Source: Chloroflexota bacterium (GTDB taxonomy: Bacteria; Chloroflexota; Limnocylindria; Limnocylindrales; CSP1-4). Taken from it: a stretch of 11,260 bases of DNA. Positions 1 to 6,102 of this stretch are shown one piece after another. The DNA is taken from positions 1-11,260 of the forward strand of contig JAJYDP010000109.1 in the NCBI GenBank assembly GCA_021777365.1, given 5' to 3'. Within the stretch, counting starts at the first letter, position 1; each line of letters opens with the position of its first letter. Both the position numbers and the translations under genes were made by a program. The notes beneath the pieces are model-generated. The model saw only the letters and a list, made by a program, of their open reading frames with translations, did no database searches and had not been told where the DNA came from.

Positions 1-1
1 C

Positions 2-391
2 GCCTTGGCGCTCTTTCCGTCGCCTGCGTTCGTCGCGCTCGTCGTCCTCTTCGCGGCGGCCGAGCTGTTCGCCAACATGGGGCCCGGCGTGCTCGACTTC
101 GTCTACCTCACCGAGTTGTTCCCCACGAACCTGCGGGCCAGCGGCACCGGACTGGGGACAGCGGTCAGCCGCGTCGGCGCCATCCTGGGCATCCTGATCT
201 TCCCGAACCTCGTCAAGGCCTGGGGCCTGAGCCAGGCCCTGTGGTTGTTCGTCGCAGCCGGTCTCCTGGGGCTGGTCGTCTCGGTGCTGCTTGCCCCGGA
301 GACCAAGGACTTGAACCTCGAAGCGATCAGCGGTGAGGCGGCGGTGACAGCCTCGGGTCCGGTGCCGCAGGGCGCCGGCGCCGCGCGGTGA
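2..391 (+). CDS. MFS transporter, C-terminal end (partial at window edge)
   Basis: This is the last ~129 residues of a major facilitator superfamily permease of the sugar/metabolite-proton symporter type; the gene begins before the window, so the TTG at 5 is not a real start. Three hydrophobic segments are visible (about residues 9-24, 52-70 and 77-97). Between the first two is the family signature ELFPTNLRASGTGLG, matching the conserved E-x-x-P-x-x-x-R-x-x-G loop before the penultimate helices. PETKDLNLEAIS matches the PETKG-x-x-LE motif just after the last helix. The tail is Ala/Gly/Pro-rich and cytoplasmic. Its TGA overlaps the GTG/ATG start of the next gene, so the two are probably co-transcribed. 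The substrate cannot be inferred from this fragment. Confidence 0.88.
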   Translation, partial: ALALFPSPAFVALVVLFAAAELFANMGPGVLDFVYLTELFPTNLRASGTGLGTAVSRVGAILGILIFPNLVKAWGLSQALWLFVAAGLLGLVVSVLLAPETKDLNLEAISGEAAVTASGPVPQGAGAAR

Positions 392-1236
392 TGGGCGCGC
401 CGATCGTGCGCCGATCCGACGAGGGAGTTGCCACCTCCGCGCTGACGATGACCGTGCTCGGCTGCCGGGCCGGCGCACCCGATGCGATGTCGGCTTGCTC
501 TGGCTACCTGCTGACCTCGGTGACCGGCACCATCCTCGTCGACTGCGGCTCCGGCGTCGCCGCTGCCCTGGCCCAGACCGGCATGCGCGATGCGCTCGAC
601 GCGGTCGTCGTCACGCATGTGCACGCCGACCACAGCCTCGATCTGGTCGCCCTGGCCTACGGGCAACGGTTTCCGGAACCGCGATCAGAGCGGCTGCCAC
701 TGTGGCTGCCCGAGGCGAGCCTGGACTACGTGCGGCAACTCGACGAGGTCTTCGGCATCGCCAGCCTGCCCGATCTTGCGCACCCAGTGTCCCAAGCGTT
801 CGAGGTCAGGCCGCTCACGCTCGACGGCGCCAGTGCCGTGGAGGTCGTGCCCGGCGTGCGCATGACCGCCCACGCCGCCCGCCACGCGGTGCCCAGCGCC
901 GCGCTGCGCTTCTCCACAGCGAGCGGCACGATCACCTTCTCCTCGGACACGGGGTGGACCCAGCCAGTCATCGACGCAGCCACCAACGCCGACCTCTTCG
1001 TCTGTGAGGCAACGTACCTCGAAGCGAGCCAGCAGGAGCTGGACGGCCACGGCCATCTCACCCCTGAGCTGGCAGGCAAGCTGGCCACGCACGCCGCCGC
1101 GCGGCACCTCGTATTGACCCACCTGAGTCACTGGCGCGACGCGGACGTCGCGCTCGAGAGGGCACGAAGGGCCGCGCTGGACCTGCCAGCGCTCTCGCTC
1201 GCGCAGCCGGGGGCCACCTGGACGGTCGGTACATAG
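388..1236 (+). CDS. MBL-fold metallo-hydrolase (RNase Z-like)
   Basis: A 282-residue metallo-beta-lactamase-fold hydrolase, probably cytoplasmic with two metal ions. The core motif T-H-V-H-A-D-H (residues 76-82) supplies H77, H79, D81 and H82. Further ligands fit H166, D187 (SSDTG) and H245 (LTHLSH). The C-terminal GHLTPELAGKLA is typical of the RNase Z/ElaC-like branch, but the long exosite arm of true tRNase Z is not obvious, so the substrate (tRNA, cyclic nucleotide or small ester) is open. The start is ambiguous: GTG 388 and ATG 391 overlap the upstream stop, while ATG 448 begins directly at the first beta strand (MTVLGC) and is preceded at a long distance by GAGGGAG. Length from any of these fits single-domain members. 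Confidence 0.85.
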   Translation: MMGAPIVRRSDEGVATSALTMTVLGCRAGAPDAMSACSGYLLTSVTGTILVDCGSGVAAALAQTGMRDALDAVVVTHVHADHSLDLVALAYGQRFPEPRSERLPLWLPEASLDYVRQLDEVFGIASLPDLAHPVSQAFEVRPLTLDGASAVEVVPGVRMTAHAARHAVPSAALRFSTASGTITFSSDTGWTQPVIDAATNADLFVCEATYLEASQQELDGHGHLTPELAGKLATHAAARHLVLTHLSHWRDADVALERARRAALDLPALSLAQPGATWTVGT

Positions 1237-1356
1237 GGCATCGTGCAGGCGCGGGCGATCGCAGCCCGACCCCCAGATCCAGCGGACCCCCACGGTGATT
1301 CGGAGAGCCGATCGGGAGTGAGGCCGGCATCCGTGCGCCCTGCGCGACGGTCCAAC

Positions 1357-1380
1357 GCAGGCGGGCGGGCCGGCGCCTGC
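1357..1380. promoter_or_regulatory. GC-rich inverted repeat upstream of the phosphate permease
   Basis: GCAGGCG (1357-1363) and CGCCTGC (1374-1380) form a perfect 7-bp stem with a 10-base loop. It lies 120 bp after the metallo-hydrolase stop and 43 bp before the permease start. It could be a weak terminator for the first two genes (no U-tract follows) or an element in the leader of the phosphate genes. No recognisable Pho box was found in the 186-bp gap. Confidence 0.3.
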
Positions 1381-1422
1381 CTTCTGACATGGCGCGCCGA
1401 GAGCTGAGGGGTACCGGGCACA

Positions 1423-2406
1423 ATGTCGGCATCGTCGTCCGTTTCCGTGCATCTGCTGCTCGCGGCCGCGGTGCTCCTCGCGATCGTCTCGGGCGCCAAC
1501 GACGGTGCTGCGATCCTGGCGGCCAATCTCGGTGGTCAGGGACTCTCGCCGCTCCGCGCGCTCGTGCTGCTCTGTGTCCTCGTCGTCGTCGGCCCGTTTG
1601 TCTTCGGGACCGCAGTGGCCACGACGGTCGCGCATGGTCTGGTCTCGTTCTCTGGCGCCGACGGAGTGAACGCCCTGACCGTCGCGGTTGCGGCTGCCGT
1701 GGTGGTGGTGTTCGGGGCGAGCCGGCTAGGGCTGCCGACGAGCATCACCCAGGGCCTGATCGGGGGCATCGTCGGGGCGGGCCTCGGCTTCGGCTCCCCG
1801 GTCGCCTGGGGGACCGTGCTGGGCGTCCTCGTCCTGTTCGTGGCGGCGCCGTTTGTGGCAGGGACCGTCGCGGGTCTGATCGCGATCGGCATCGTATGGC
1901 TACCCCATCGCAGCGACGTCGGAGCCCACCTGCGCCGCCTGCATGGTGGCGCCTACATCGCCCAGTGCGCCGCCTACGCGGCCAACGACGCGCAGAAGCT
2001 CATCGCTGTCTTCGCGGTTGCCCGGGGCGCCTACGGGGTGGCCGGAGCCATCGTCCCCAGCCTGACCAGTCAGCTCATTATCGGGTTGCTCTTCGCAATC
2101 GGCACGCTGCTCGGCGTCAGCCGGGTCGGTGGTCGCCTGTCCACGAAGCTGCTCGTCGCCGGCCCGCTCACGGCGAGTGCGGCGGATCTCGGCTCCGCCG
2201 TTGCCGTGCTGGGATCGTCGCTTCTCGGCTCACCGGTGTCGACCCCGCAGGCGGCATCTGCCGGACTGATCGGCTCGACGATGGCCGCGGCCGGGTACCG
2301 GGCCGTGCGGTGGAACCAGGCCCTGAACCTCGGCGTGGTGTGGGTCACCACCCTCCCGGCCACGGTGGCTCTTGCGGCCATCGGCGGCCTGTTCCTTCGA
2401 GGTTGA
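1423..2406 (+). CDS. pit: Inorganic phosphate transporter, PiT family
   Basis: A 327-residue low-affinity phosphate permease of the PiT family, which moves metal-phosphate with protons across the inner membrane. Both inverted halves are visible. The N-terminal repeat carries the signature SGANDGA (residues 23-29), and the C-terminal repeat carries AAYAANDAQK (183-192). Each half also has a re-entrant-loop motif: GLPTSITQGLIGG (103-115) and GSPVSTPQAASAG (269-281). About eight to ten hydrophobic segments fill the rest. It is shorter than E. coli PitA (about 500 residues) but normal for the compact bacterial/archaeal type. The ATG has a GAGGGG ribosome site upstream. The downstream PhoU-like gene begins 4 bp after the stop, the standard pairing for this family. 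Confidence 0.93.
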   Translation: MSASSSVSVHLLLAAAVLLAIVSGANDGAAILAANLGGQGLSPLRALVLLCVLVVVGPFVFGTAVATTVAHGLVSFSGADGVNALTVAVAAAVVVVFGASRLGLPTSITQGLIGGIVGAGLGFGSPVAWGTVLGVLVLFVAAPFVAGTVAGLIAIGIVWLPHRSDVGAHLRRLHGGAYIAQCAAYAANDAQKLIAVFAVARGAYGVAGAIVPSLTSQLIIGLLFAIGTLLGVSRVGGRLSTKLLVAGPLTASAADLGSAVAVLGSSLLGSPVSTPQAASAGLIGSTMAAAGYRAVRWNQALNLGVVWVTTLPATVALAAIGGLFLRG

Positions 2407-2410
2407 TCCG

Positions 2411-3055
2411 ATGCACTTCCCTCTGCTCTCCACCGCGCGAGCGCTCTCCGGGCGTGCCAATGGCCGGTTCGTGGGCCTCCTGGTCGCCCAACTCGACGCG
2501 GCGATCGAGGGCGCACGCCTCGTGCGCCGAGGGATCGCGGGTGAGCTCGGCCGGGCGGACGCCGTCGAGGCGATGCGCGAGCTCGAGCACCGCGGCGATG
2601 ATGCACGGGCGACCCTCGTGCAGGAGTTGCGCCGCGCACTTGTCACGCCGATCGATCGCGAGGACCTCTTTCGCCTCTCCGGGTCCGTGGATGACTTGCT
2701 CGACAACTTGCGCGACTTCCTGCGTGCCTGGAGCCTCTTCGAGATGCAGCGCGAAGCGATCCTCGAGCCGGTGATCGACGCGATCTGCGACGCCTTCGCC
2801 GACCTCCGCGTGGCGTTCGTCGCATTGAACGGTCATCCACCAGAGGTCATGCTGCGGGCTCTCGGCGCAAAGAAATCCGGCAACGCCATCCGCCGAGCCT
2901 ACGACGTGCAGCTTGCGGCGCTCTTGAAAGGCGAGGTGTCGGCGGAGATGCTCCGGACCCGTGAGCTGCTACGCCGGCTCGATGTCGTGGGCCTGCGCTT
3001 CTCGACCGCGGCCGACGTCCTCTCGGACGCCCTGGTCAAGCGCGCCCAGGACTGA
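2411..3055 (+). CDS. PhoU/DUF47-like protein partnered with the PiT permease
   Basis: A 214-residue, almost entirely alpha-helical cytoplasmic protein of the PhoU-like DUF47 family, which is commonly encoded beside PiT transporters and thought to modulate them or bind metal. Two family-like motifs are visible: EHRGDDAR (59-66), matching the E-x-x-GD helix motif, and LFRLSGSVDDLLDNLRDF (86-103), matching the DI-x-x-L-x-x-x-x-DD helix. The closing helix VVGLRFSTAADVLSDALVK (192-210) resembles the ending of DUF47 proteins. ATG 2411 was chosen because GAGG (2399-2402) lies 8 bases upstream and the longer reading from 2372 would overlap the permease with unrelated sequence. The 4-bp gap to the permease implies an operon. 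Confidence 0.88.
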   Translation: MHFPLLSTARALSGRANGRFVGLLVAQLDAAIEGARLVRRGIAGELGRADAVEAMRELEHRGDDARATLVQELRRALVTPIDREDLFRLSGSVDDLLDNLRDFLRAWSLFEMQREAILEPVIDAICDAFADLRVAFVALNGHPPEVMLRALGAKKSGNAIRRAYDVQLAALLKGEVSAEMLRTRELLRRLDVVGLRFSTAADVLSDALVKRAQD

Positions 3056-3082
3056 TGCGAGCGCACATCGACGAACAACGGG

Positions 3083-3116
3083 GCCCCACGCGACGAGCTG
3101 CCTCCGCGCGTGGGGC
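3083..3116. terminator. Perfect 10-bp hairpin between convergent genes
   Basis: GCCCCACGCG (3083-3092) pairs perfectly with CGCGTGGGGC (3107-3116) across a 14-base loop. It is 28 bp past the PhoU-like stop and 30 bp past the stop of the convergent phosphotransferase gene. Position and stability fit a bidirectional transcription terminator, although there is no U-tract on either strand. Confidence 0.6.
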
Positions 3117-3145
3117 ATCCGGAGCCGGACCGCCGGCCGGCGGCG

Positions 3146-3880
3146 TCACGACTCGAGGTGCCAGAGCCCCCGGTAGTAACGGATGCGCTCCTCGTCGGGC
3201 TCGATCCCGTAGGTGTCGAACAGCTCGCCCTGGTGCCCAGCGCCGAAGTTCCAGTCGAGGCTCAGCGAGGCGATTGCCAAGTCCGCCCAGCGATCGCCCA
3301 CCGCGAGGTCGCCGAAGTCGACATTGCCGGTCCAGGCGCCCGACGCCGAGATGAGCGTGTTCGGCGCACAGGCGTCCCCGTGGACGAGCACCGGCTCGTC
3401 GATCGGCGGGCGTGGCTCCAGCGATGGCGGTCGGCGCCCGACCCACACCTCCGACGTCCAGTGTGCCGGGAAGTCGTCGACGGCGATCGCGTGGATGGCC
3501 CGCAGGCCTTCTGCGATGGCCCGGATCGCCTCCGGCCGCCGTGCCCGCCACACGTCGCCCACCGCGCTCGCGCCGGGAAGTGCCCGAGTCACCAGCCACT
3601 GGGCATCGTCGTCGCTGCCGTGGGCGACGACCCGGGGGGCGGGATGTCGCGCCGAGATCCACTCCAGACGCAGGCGCTCGCGTTCCAGATCGATACCCGT
3701 GCGACGCGGGTTCCACTTCACGTAGCGAGCACCGATGCGGAACGTCAGCCCGCCGAGATCGTTGCGCCACACCAGCTCGGGTGCCCGGCCGTCGGCCAGC
3801 TGTCGGACGATCTCAGGGACCGGGTCGTCACCGGGGGTGGTGTGCAGGAGCGCGAGCTCGGAGGCATCAGGTTCCGTCAT
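3146..3880 (-). CDS. Aminoglycoside 3'-phosphotransferase-like kinase (APH family)
   Basis: A 244-residue cytoplasmic small-molecule kinase with the aminoglycoside phosphotransferase fold, close in layout to APH(3') enzymes, which use ATP to phosphorylate the 3'-hydroxyl of kanamycin-type drugs. The ATP-lobe lysine is probably K55 in RYVKWNP. The catalytic loop is V-H-G-D-A-C-A-P-N (166-174), with catalytic D169 and metal-binding N174. GNVDFGDLAVGDRWAD (185-200) contains the second metal-binding Asp, D188. The ending YGIEPDEERIRYYRGLW resembles the substrate-binding C-terminus of APH(3') proteins. ATG 3880 is preferred over GTG 3907, though neither has a good ribosome site. It converges on the phosphate operon across a hairpin. 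Whether it confers resistance or acts on a native metabolite cannot be read from sequence. Confidence 0.85.
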   Translation of the reverse strand: MTEPDASELALLHTTPGDDPVPEIVRQLADGRAPELVWRNDLGGLTFRIGARYVKWNPRRTGIDLERERLRLEWISARHPAPRVVAHGSDDDAQWLVTRALPGASAVGDVWRARRPEAIRAIAEGLRAIHAIAVDDFPAHWTSEVWVGRRPPSLEPRPPIDEPVLVHGDACAPNTLISASGAWTGNVDFGDLAVGDRWADLAIASLSLDWNFGAGHQGELFDTYGIEPDEERIRYYRGLWHLES

Positions 3881-3926
3881 GGGAACCGGCTCAGCCTGGA
3901 CTCGCACATGCCGCCATCATGCGCCC

Positions 3927-3942
3927 GGCAGCCGAGGCTGCC
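3927..3942. promoter_or_regulatory. 16-bp near-perfect palindrome upstream of the phosphotransferase gene
   Basis: GGCAGCC-GA-GGCTGCC is a 7-bp perfect inverted repeat with a 2-base centre. It lies 47-62 bp upstream of the chosen start of the minus-strand phosphotransferase gene. The very short centre suits a dimeric-repressor operator better than an RNA hairpin. No adjacent regulator gene was found, so the role is inferred only from position. Confidence 0.35.
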
Positions 3943-3950
3943 CACACGAC

Positions 3951-3990
3951 GCGGACAGACGCGCTCAGACGCGCTCAGACGCAGACAGAC
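3951..3990. repeat. Four tandem 10-bp repeats
   Basis: Four head-to-tail decamers are visible: GCGGACAGAC, GCGCTCAGAC twice, and GCAGACAGAC, followed by a partial fifth GCG. The consensus is GCGSWCAGAC. The period matches one helical turn, so each unit would face the same side of the DNA. The array lies between the phosphotransferase promoter region and the IS110 remnant. It could be a stack of protein-binding sites or simple slippage. Confidence 0.75.
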
Positions 3991-4035
3991 GCGTCGCTGT
4001 CATCGCGGGCGGCTGTCCGGTCCGACCGAGCGTAG

Positions 4036-4158
4036 CCAGCACGCCTCTCGAAGCCCGTTATCCTGCGCTGCTTGAAGCGCTACATCGCGCGCGAGGTCTT
4101 CCGCTCATTACGGGCTGACCTCGGGGCTCCGGGTGCCTTGACATCCATAGGAACGTCG
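4036..4158 (+). mobile_element. IS110-family element remnant: transposase C-terminus and right end
   Basis: Reading from 4036, the plus strand encodes RLSKPVILRCLKRYIAREVF, which closely resembles the C-terminus of actinobacterial IS110-family (DEDD) transposases (typically ...LSKREIIRCLKRYVAREI...). A TAG lies just upstream in frame (4033-4035), so only about the last 30 residues remain. About 35 bp further, TTGACATCCATAGGAACGTC (4138-4157) looks like the sequence that commonly follows these transposases at the right end of the element; this last match is from memory and not aligned. The rest of the element is absent upstream, so this is a decayed end. It points towards the unrelated coding remnants that follow. 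Confidence 0.65.
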
Positions 4159-4159
4159 A

Positions 4160-4620
4160 TGCGTGCCTATGCCGCCCTCCTGGATGACCAGGTGCAGCAC
4201 GATCGCCCCGGTGTCGCGGCGCCCGACGTGGATCTTCGCGCCATACCGGTCGTCGCCCGAGCGCCAGCTGCCGAGACTGCGCGCCGAAGGGGTCGATCCA
4301 GAGGTGGGGGGAGACGGCCGTGCCATCGCCCGGCTGGTGGCGAAGCGGCTCGCCGGGCGTCTCATTGTTCCAGCCGCGCAGCCCGGGACGGCCGAACTCG
4401 GGCGGTCGGTCCGGGTAGCCCGCGCTGGCCAGCCGGACGCGGTCCGTCTCCCACGCGCGCAGGACGGGGTCGCCCAGGCAGACCGAGAACGACTCGCGCG
4501 CCCCGGTCCACGGATTGCGGGTGCACCAAGGTTCTATGGCACAAATGGGCCATACCGATCGGGAACTTTCATATACAGGGTCTAACAGCAGATGGACCAG
4601 CTGGTCGAGGTACTCGAACT
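4160..4620 (-). pseudogene. Unidentified frameshifted coding remnant
   Basis: Coding-like sequence runs leftward but in two frames. From about 4515 to 4285 one frame reads PWTGARESFSVCLGDPVLRA, then ETDRVRLASAGYPDRPPEFG and GWNNETPGEPLRHQ. From about 4285 to 4155 a neighbouring frame continues with SLGSWRSGDDRYGAKIHVG and RRDTGAIVLHLVIQEGG. The change near 4270-4290 looks like a one-base indel. The right part, near 4530-4590, is locally AT-rich and probably a junction. I do not recognise the family. It may originally have belonged to the same unit as the helicase fragment upstream, because the same reading frame runs through both, but there is no homology to show this. Confidence 0.4.
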
Positions 4621-4639
4621 CGTACAGACGCACGCGTAG

Positions 4640-4818
4640 GCCCGATCGTACAAGACCAACGGCCTGGCGGACCCGCCGGACGATCACCGGGGTCTTGCCG
4701 GTGCCCGCTCCTGCCACCACCACGAGCGGGCCGTCCTCCCAGCCACGATCGCGCGCTGCTCGGCGGTGAGCCCGTCGGCGGGCCGCCCCGTGATGGCGTC
4801 TCCGGCCCGGTCAGTCAT
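4640..4818 (-). pseudogene. UvrD-like superfamily 1 helicase, N-terminal remnant with frameshift
   Basis: From ATG 4818 the minus strand reads MTDRAGDAI...LTAEQRAIVA, the Q-motif region that opens UvrD/Rep/PcrA-type helicases. The Walker A sequence VVVAGAGTGKTPVIVRRVRQ follows in the adjacent frame (about 4726-4667). The switch occurs at GTGGCTGGGAGGAC (about 4747-4734), where a single missing base would restore ...AIVA-WEDGPLVVVAGAGTGKT.... Intact UvrD-like proteins have 500-700 residues with motifs Ia to VI; none follow here, so the gene is both frameshifted and cut short. Its start overlaps by 8 bp the stop of the upstream membrane microprotein, implying the two were an operon. Confidence 0.7.
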
Positions 4819-4918
4819 CGTCCTCCCCATCCTCGGCCTCGTGGGAGAGGAAGGCGAACACCGCGACCGCGATGGCGAGCAGGACCAGGAGCTCCACGGC
4901 GCGCCTCCAGCGCGACAT
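4811..4918 (-). CDS. Single-span membrane microprotein (35 aa)
   Basis: A 35-codon frame, too short for most gene callers. It has a positively charged start (MSRWRRA), a strongly hydrophobic stretch of about 17 residues (LLVLLAIAVAVFAFL), and an acidic tail (HEAEDGEDDD). This is the classic layout of a single-pass inner-membrane protein with the N-terminus inside. The third codon positions are almost all G or C. Its stop lies within the start of the UvrD-like remnant (ATGACTGA, 8-bp overlap), which points to translational coupling. The ribosome site is poor (GCAGG directly before ATG). Function is unknown. A small membrane partner of a helicase is possible, but a chance frame in GC-rich DNA cannot be excluded. 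Confidence 0.5.
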   Translation of the reverse strand: MSRWRRAVELLVLLAIAVAVFAFLSHEAEDGEDDD

Positions 4919-4973
4919 CCTGCGCCATCATGCGCGATCGGCGTGCCAGCTTGGGTGACACGCGCGGAGGTGG

Positions 4974-5053
4974 ACCTACCCCGGTTTCGTGGACACCTAC
5001 CATCGCGGCAGCGTCCGCGGGAAGGAGTCCACGTTGGGGAGGAAGCACACCCA
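4974..5053 (+). mobile_element. IS3-like element, left end and first codons of its orfA (remnant)
   Basis: ACCCCGGTTTCGTGGACACC (4978-4997) resembles the terminal inverted repeat of many actinobacterial IS3-family elements. About 25 bp on, AAGGAG (5022-5027) precedes TTG 5034 by 6 bases. The frame opens (M)GRKHTH, like the MGRKRHTPEQI start of IS3-type orfA proteins. It is then cut by TAG at about 5055, where sequence of an IS110 transposase begins on the other strand. The match rests on remembered family patterns, not an alignment. Confidence 0.5.
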
Positions 5054-5283
5054 CTAGGCGATCTTGATCTAGCGCAGCATCTCGACCTGCCCGTCGGCGG
5101 CCTTGGGTGTTGCCGTGGCCCGGCCGGACAGGACCGCCCGCGCCGCGTTCTCGGCGTCGAGCGCGTCGCTCCTGCCGTTCATTCGTCGCTCCCACGGTCG
5201 GGGCGGTTCACCTCGATCACGCGGTGGCCGTGGCGCCGCAGGTAGCTGGTCACGCCGGCCCCGTAAGGTGAGTCGGCGATGTC
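5054..5283 (-). pseudogene. IS110-family transposase, N-terminal remnant
   Basis: Translated leftward from 5283, the sequence reads IADSPYGAGVTSYLRRHGHR then VIEVNRPDR, matching the G-x-G-S-Y-G-A-G-L...VVEVDRP-x-R segment of actinobacterial IS110 (DEDD) transposases. After a stop and a frameshift near 5180-5190 the neighbouring frame continues RSDALDAENAARAVLSGRAT then ATPKAADGQVEMLR, matching the (K)SDxxDAxxAARAVLSGxAT...K region, then a TAG, IKIA and a second TAG. One frameshift and at least two stops make it dead. Only about 75 of ~400 residues remain, bounded on one side by the IS3-like end and on the other by an inverted repeat. Confidence 0.75.
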
Positions 5284-5299
5284 GTGATCATCCGATCAC
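5284..5299. repeat. Inverted repeat GTGATC-atcc-GATCAC
   Basis: A perfect 6-bp inverted repeat with a 4-base centre lies exactly where recognisable IS110 transposase sequence ends. It may be a breakpoint, a target site or coincidence. The following ~100 bp to the next gene show nothing else recognisable. Confidence 0.35.
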
Positions 5300-5403
5300 C
5301 TCCGGCTTACCGCGAGCTTCACCGGTGCTTACCGGCGGCTCCCCCTCGCCTGCGCCGGGCCTCGGCGCGGACCAAGGGGCGAGCCGCCCAAAGCAGGCGC
5401 CCG

Positions 5404-6054
5404 TCATCCGACCTGCTCGCACCACACGATCTCGTGGCCTGTCGGCCCGTCGTCCCCGCGCATGCTGCGTTCGCACGCGAGCGGCCCGCCCGGCTGCCAG
5501 AAGGGATCCCGCCGCCGCGGCTTGCAAGGCTGCGTCCGCAGCCACCGCTTGGCCGCCGCAACGGCGGCACCGAAGGTCTCGCCGGCGAACGGACCGTAGG
5601 CCGTGGCGTCCCCGTCGCCCATGGAGCGGCAGATGACGATCGCCGCGTGCGCAGCCCCTGAACGCTCTTCGTCAACGTCGGCGGGCCGATCTGCGGCTCG
5701 AACCGGCGGGGCGCAGGCTGACGCGGCAGCCTCCGCCGCGCCGGGACGGGCCTCCGAACGCCAGGTGGCGCGGCCCGGGACGTCGAGACAGGTACCGTCC
5801 GCCTCGACCTGGGCGTAGGCCGCGTTGGCCTCCCAGACCACCGCGGCCAGGTCGGCCGCGAATGCCTCGAAGGAGGCCGAGTTGACGAGTTGATCGACGC
5901 CCCAGGTGATGAGCGTGGTGGGCCGGTCTGCCGGATACGCGGCGGCATTGAGGTCGAGTCCCTCCCACTCGTCGCCGAGCGCAGCGAGGATGGCATCGAC
6001 GCGCTCGGGCCGCGCGTCATGGATCCGCAGATCGATCCGCCAGGTGACGGTCAT
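5404..6054 (-). CDS. Conserved-looking protein of unknown function (216 aa), element cargo
   Basis: I do not recognise a named family. The start is firm: AAGGAGGAGGG (6073-6063) lies 8 bases before the ATG. Residues 1-95 look like a compact alpha/beta domain: TWRIDLRIHDARPERVDAIL (a strand then a helix), LITWGVDQLV, then FEAFAADLAAVVWEANAAYA. The phrase VWEANxAY followed by alternating hydrophobics recalls small phage/plasmid proteins with a similar C-terminal strand, though I cannot name a domain. Residues 100-135 are a low-complexity Ala/Arg linker. The rest (HAAIVICRSMGDGDATAYGP...GAAVAAAKRWL...HEIVWCEQVG) appears to be a second small domain. A shortened paralogue of residues 1-31 occurs at 9260-9409. 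It is the last of three same-strand genes and starts 48 bp after the previous one. Confidence 0.75.
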   Translation of the reverse strand: MTVTWRIDLRIHDARPERVDAILAALGDEWEGLDLNAAAYPADRPTTLITWGVDQLVNSASFEAFAADLAAVVWEANAAYAQVEADGTCLDVPGRATWRSEARPGAAEAAASACAPPVRAADRPADVDEERSGAAHAAIVICRSMGDGDATAYGPFAGETFGAAVAAAKRWLRTQPCKPRRRDPFWQPGGPLACERSMRGDDGPTGHEIVWCEQVG

Positions 6055-6102
6055 GGGCTGGGCCCTCCTCCTTCGAGTTGGCTGTCCGTGGGGAAAGCGG
6101 CG

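Noticed and set aside
685..1635. A 316-residue minus-strand frame
   Set aside because: It runs antisense across both the metallo-hydrolase and the start of the phosphate permease, which have unmistakable motifs.
3951..3990. A possible CRISPR array
   Set aside because: The units are 10 bp, directly abutting, with no spacers and no cas genes nearby.
3110..4075. Long plus-strand open frame opposite the phosphotransferase
   Set aside because: The minus strand carries clear APH catalytic motifs and the plus frame reads as low-complexity Arg/Pro-rich shadow.
4072..5067. A 331-residue plus-strand protein
   Set aside because: Only its first ~20 residues are real (IS110 C-terminus); the rest is antisense to the helicase and microprotein remnants.
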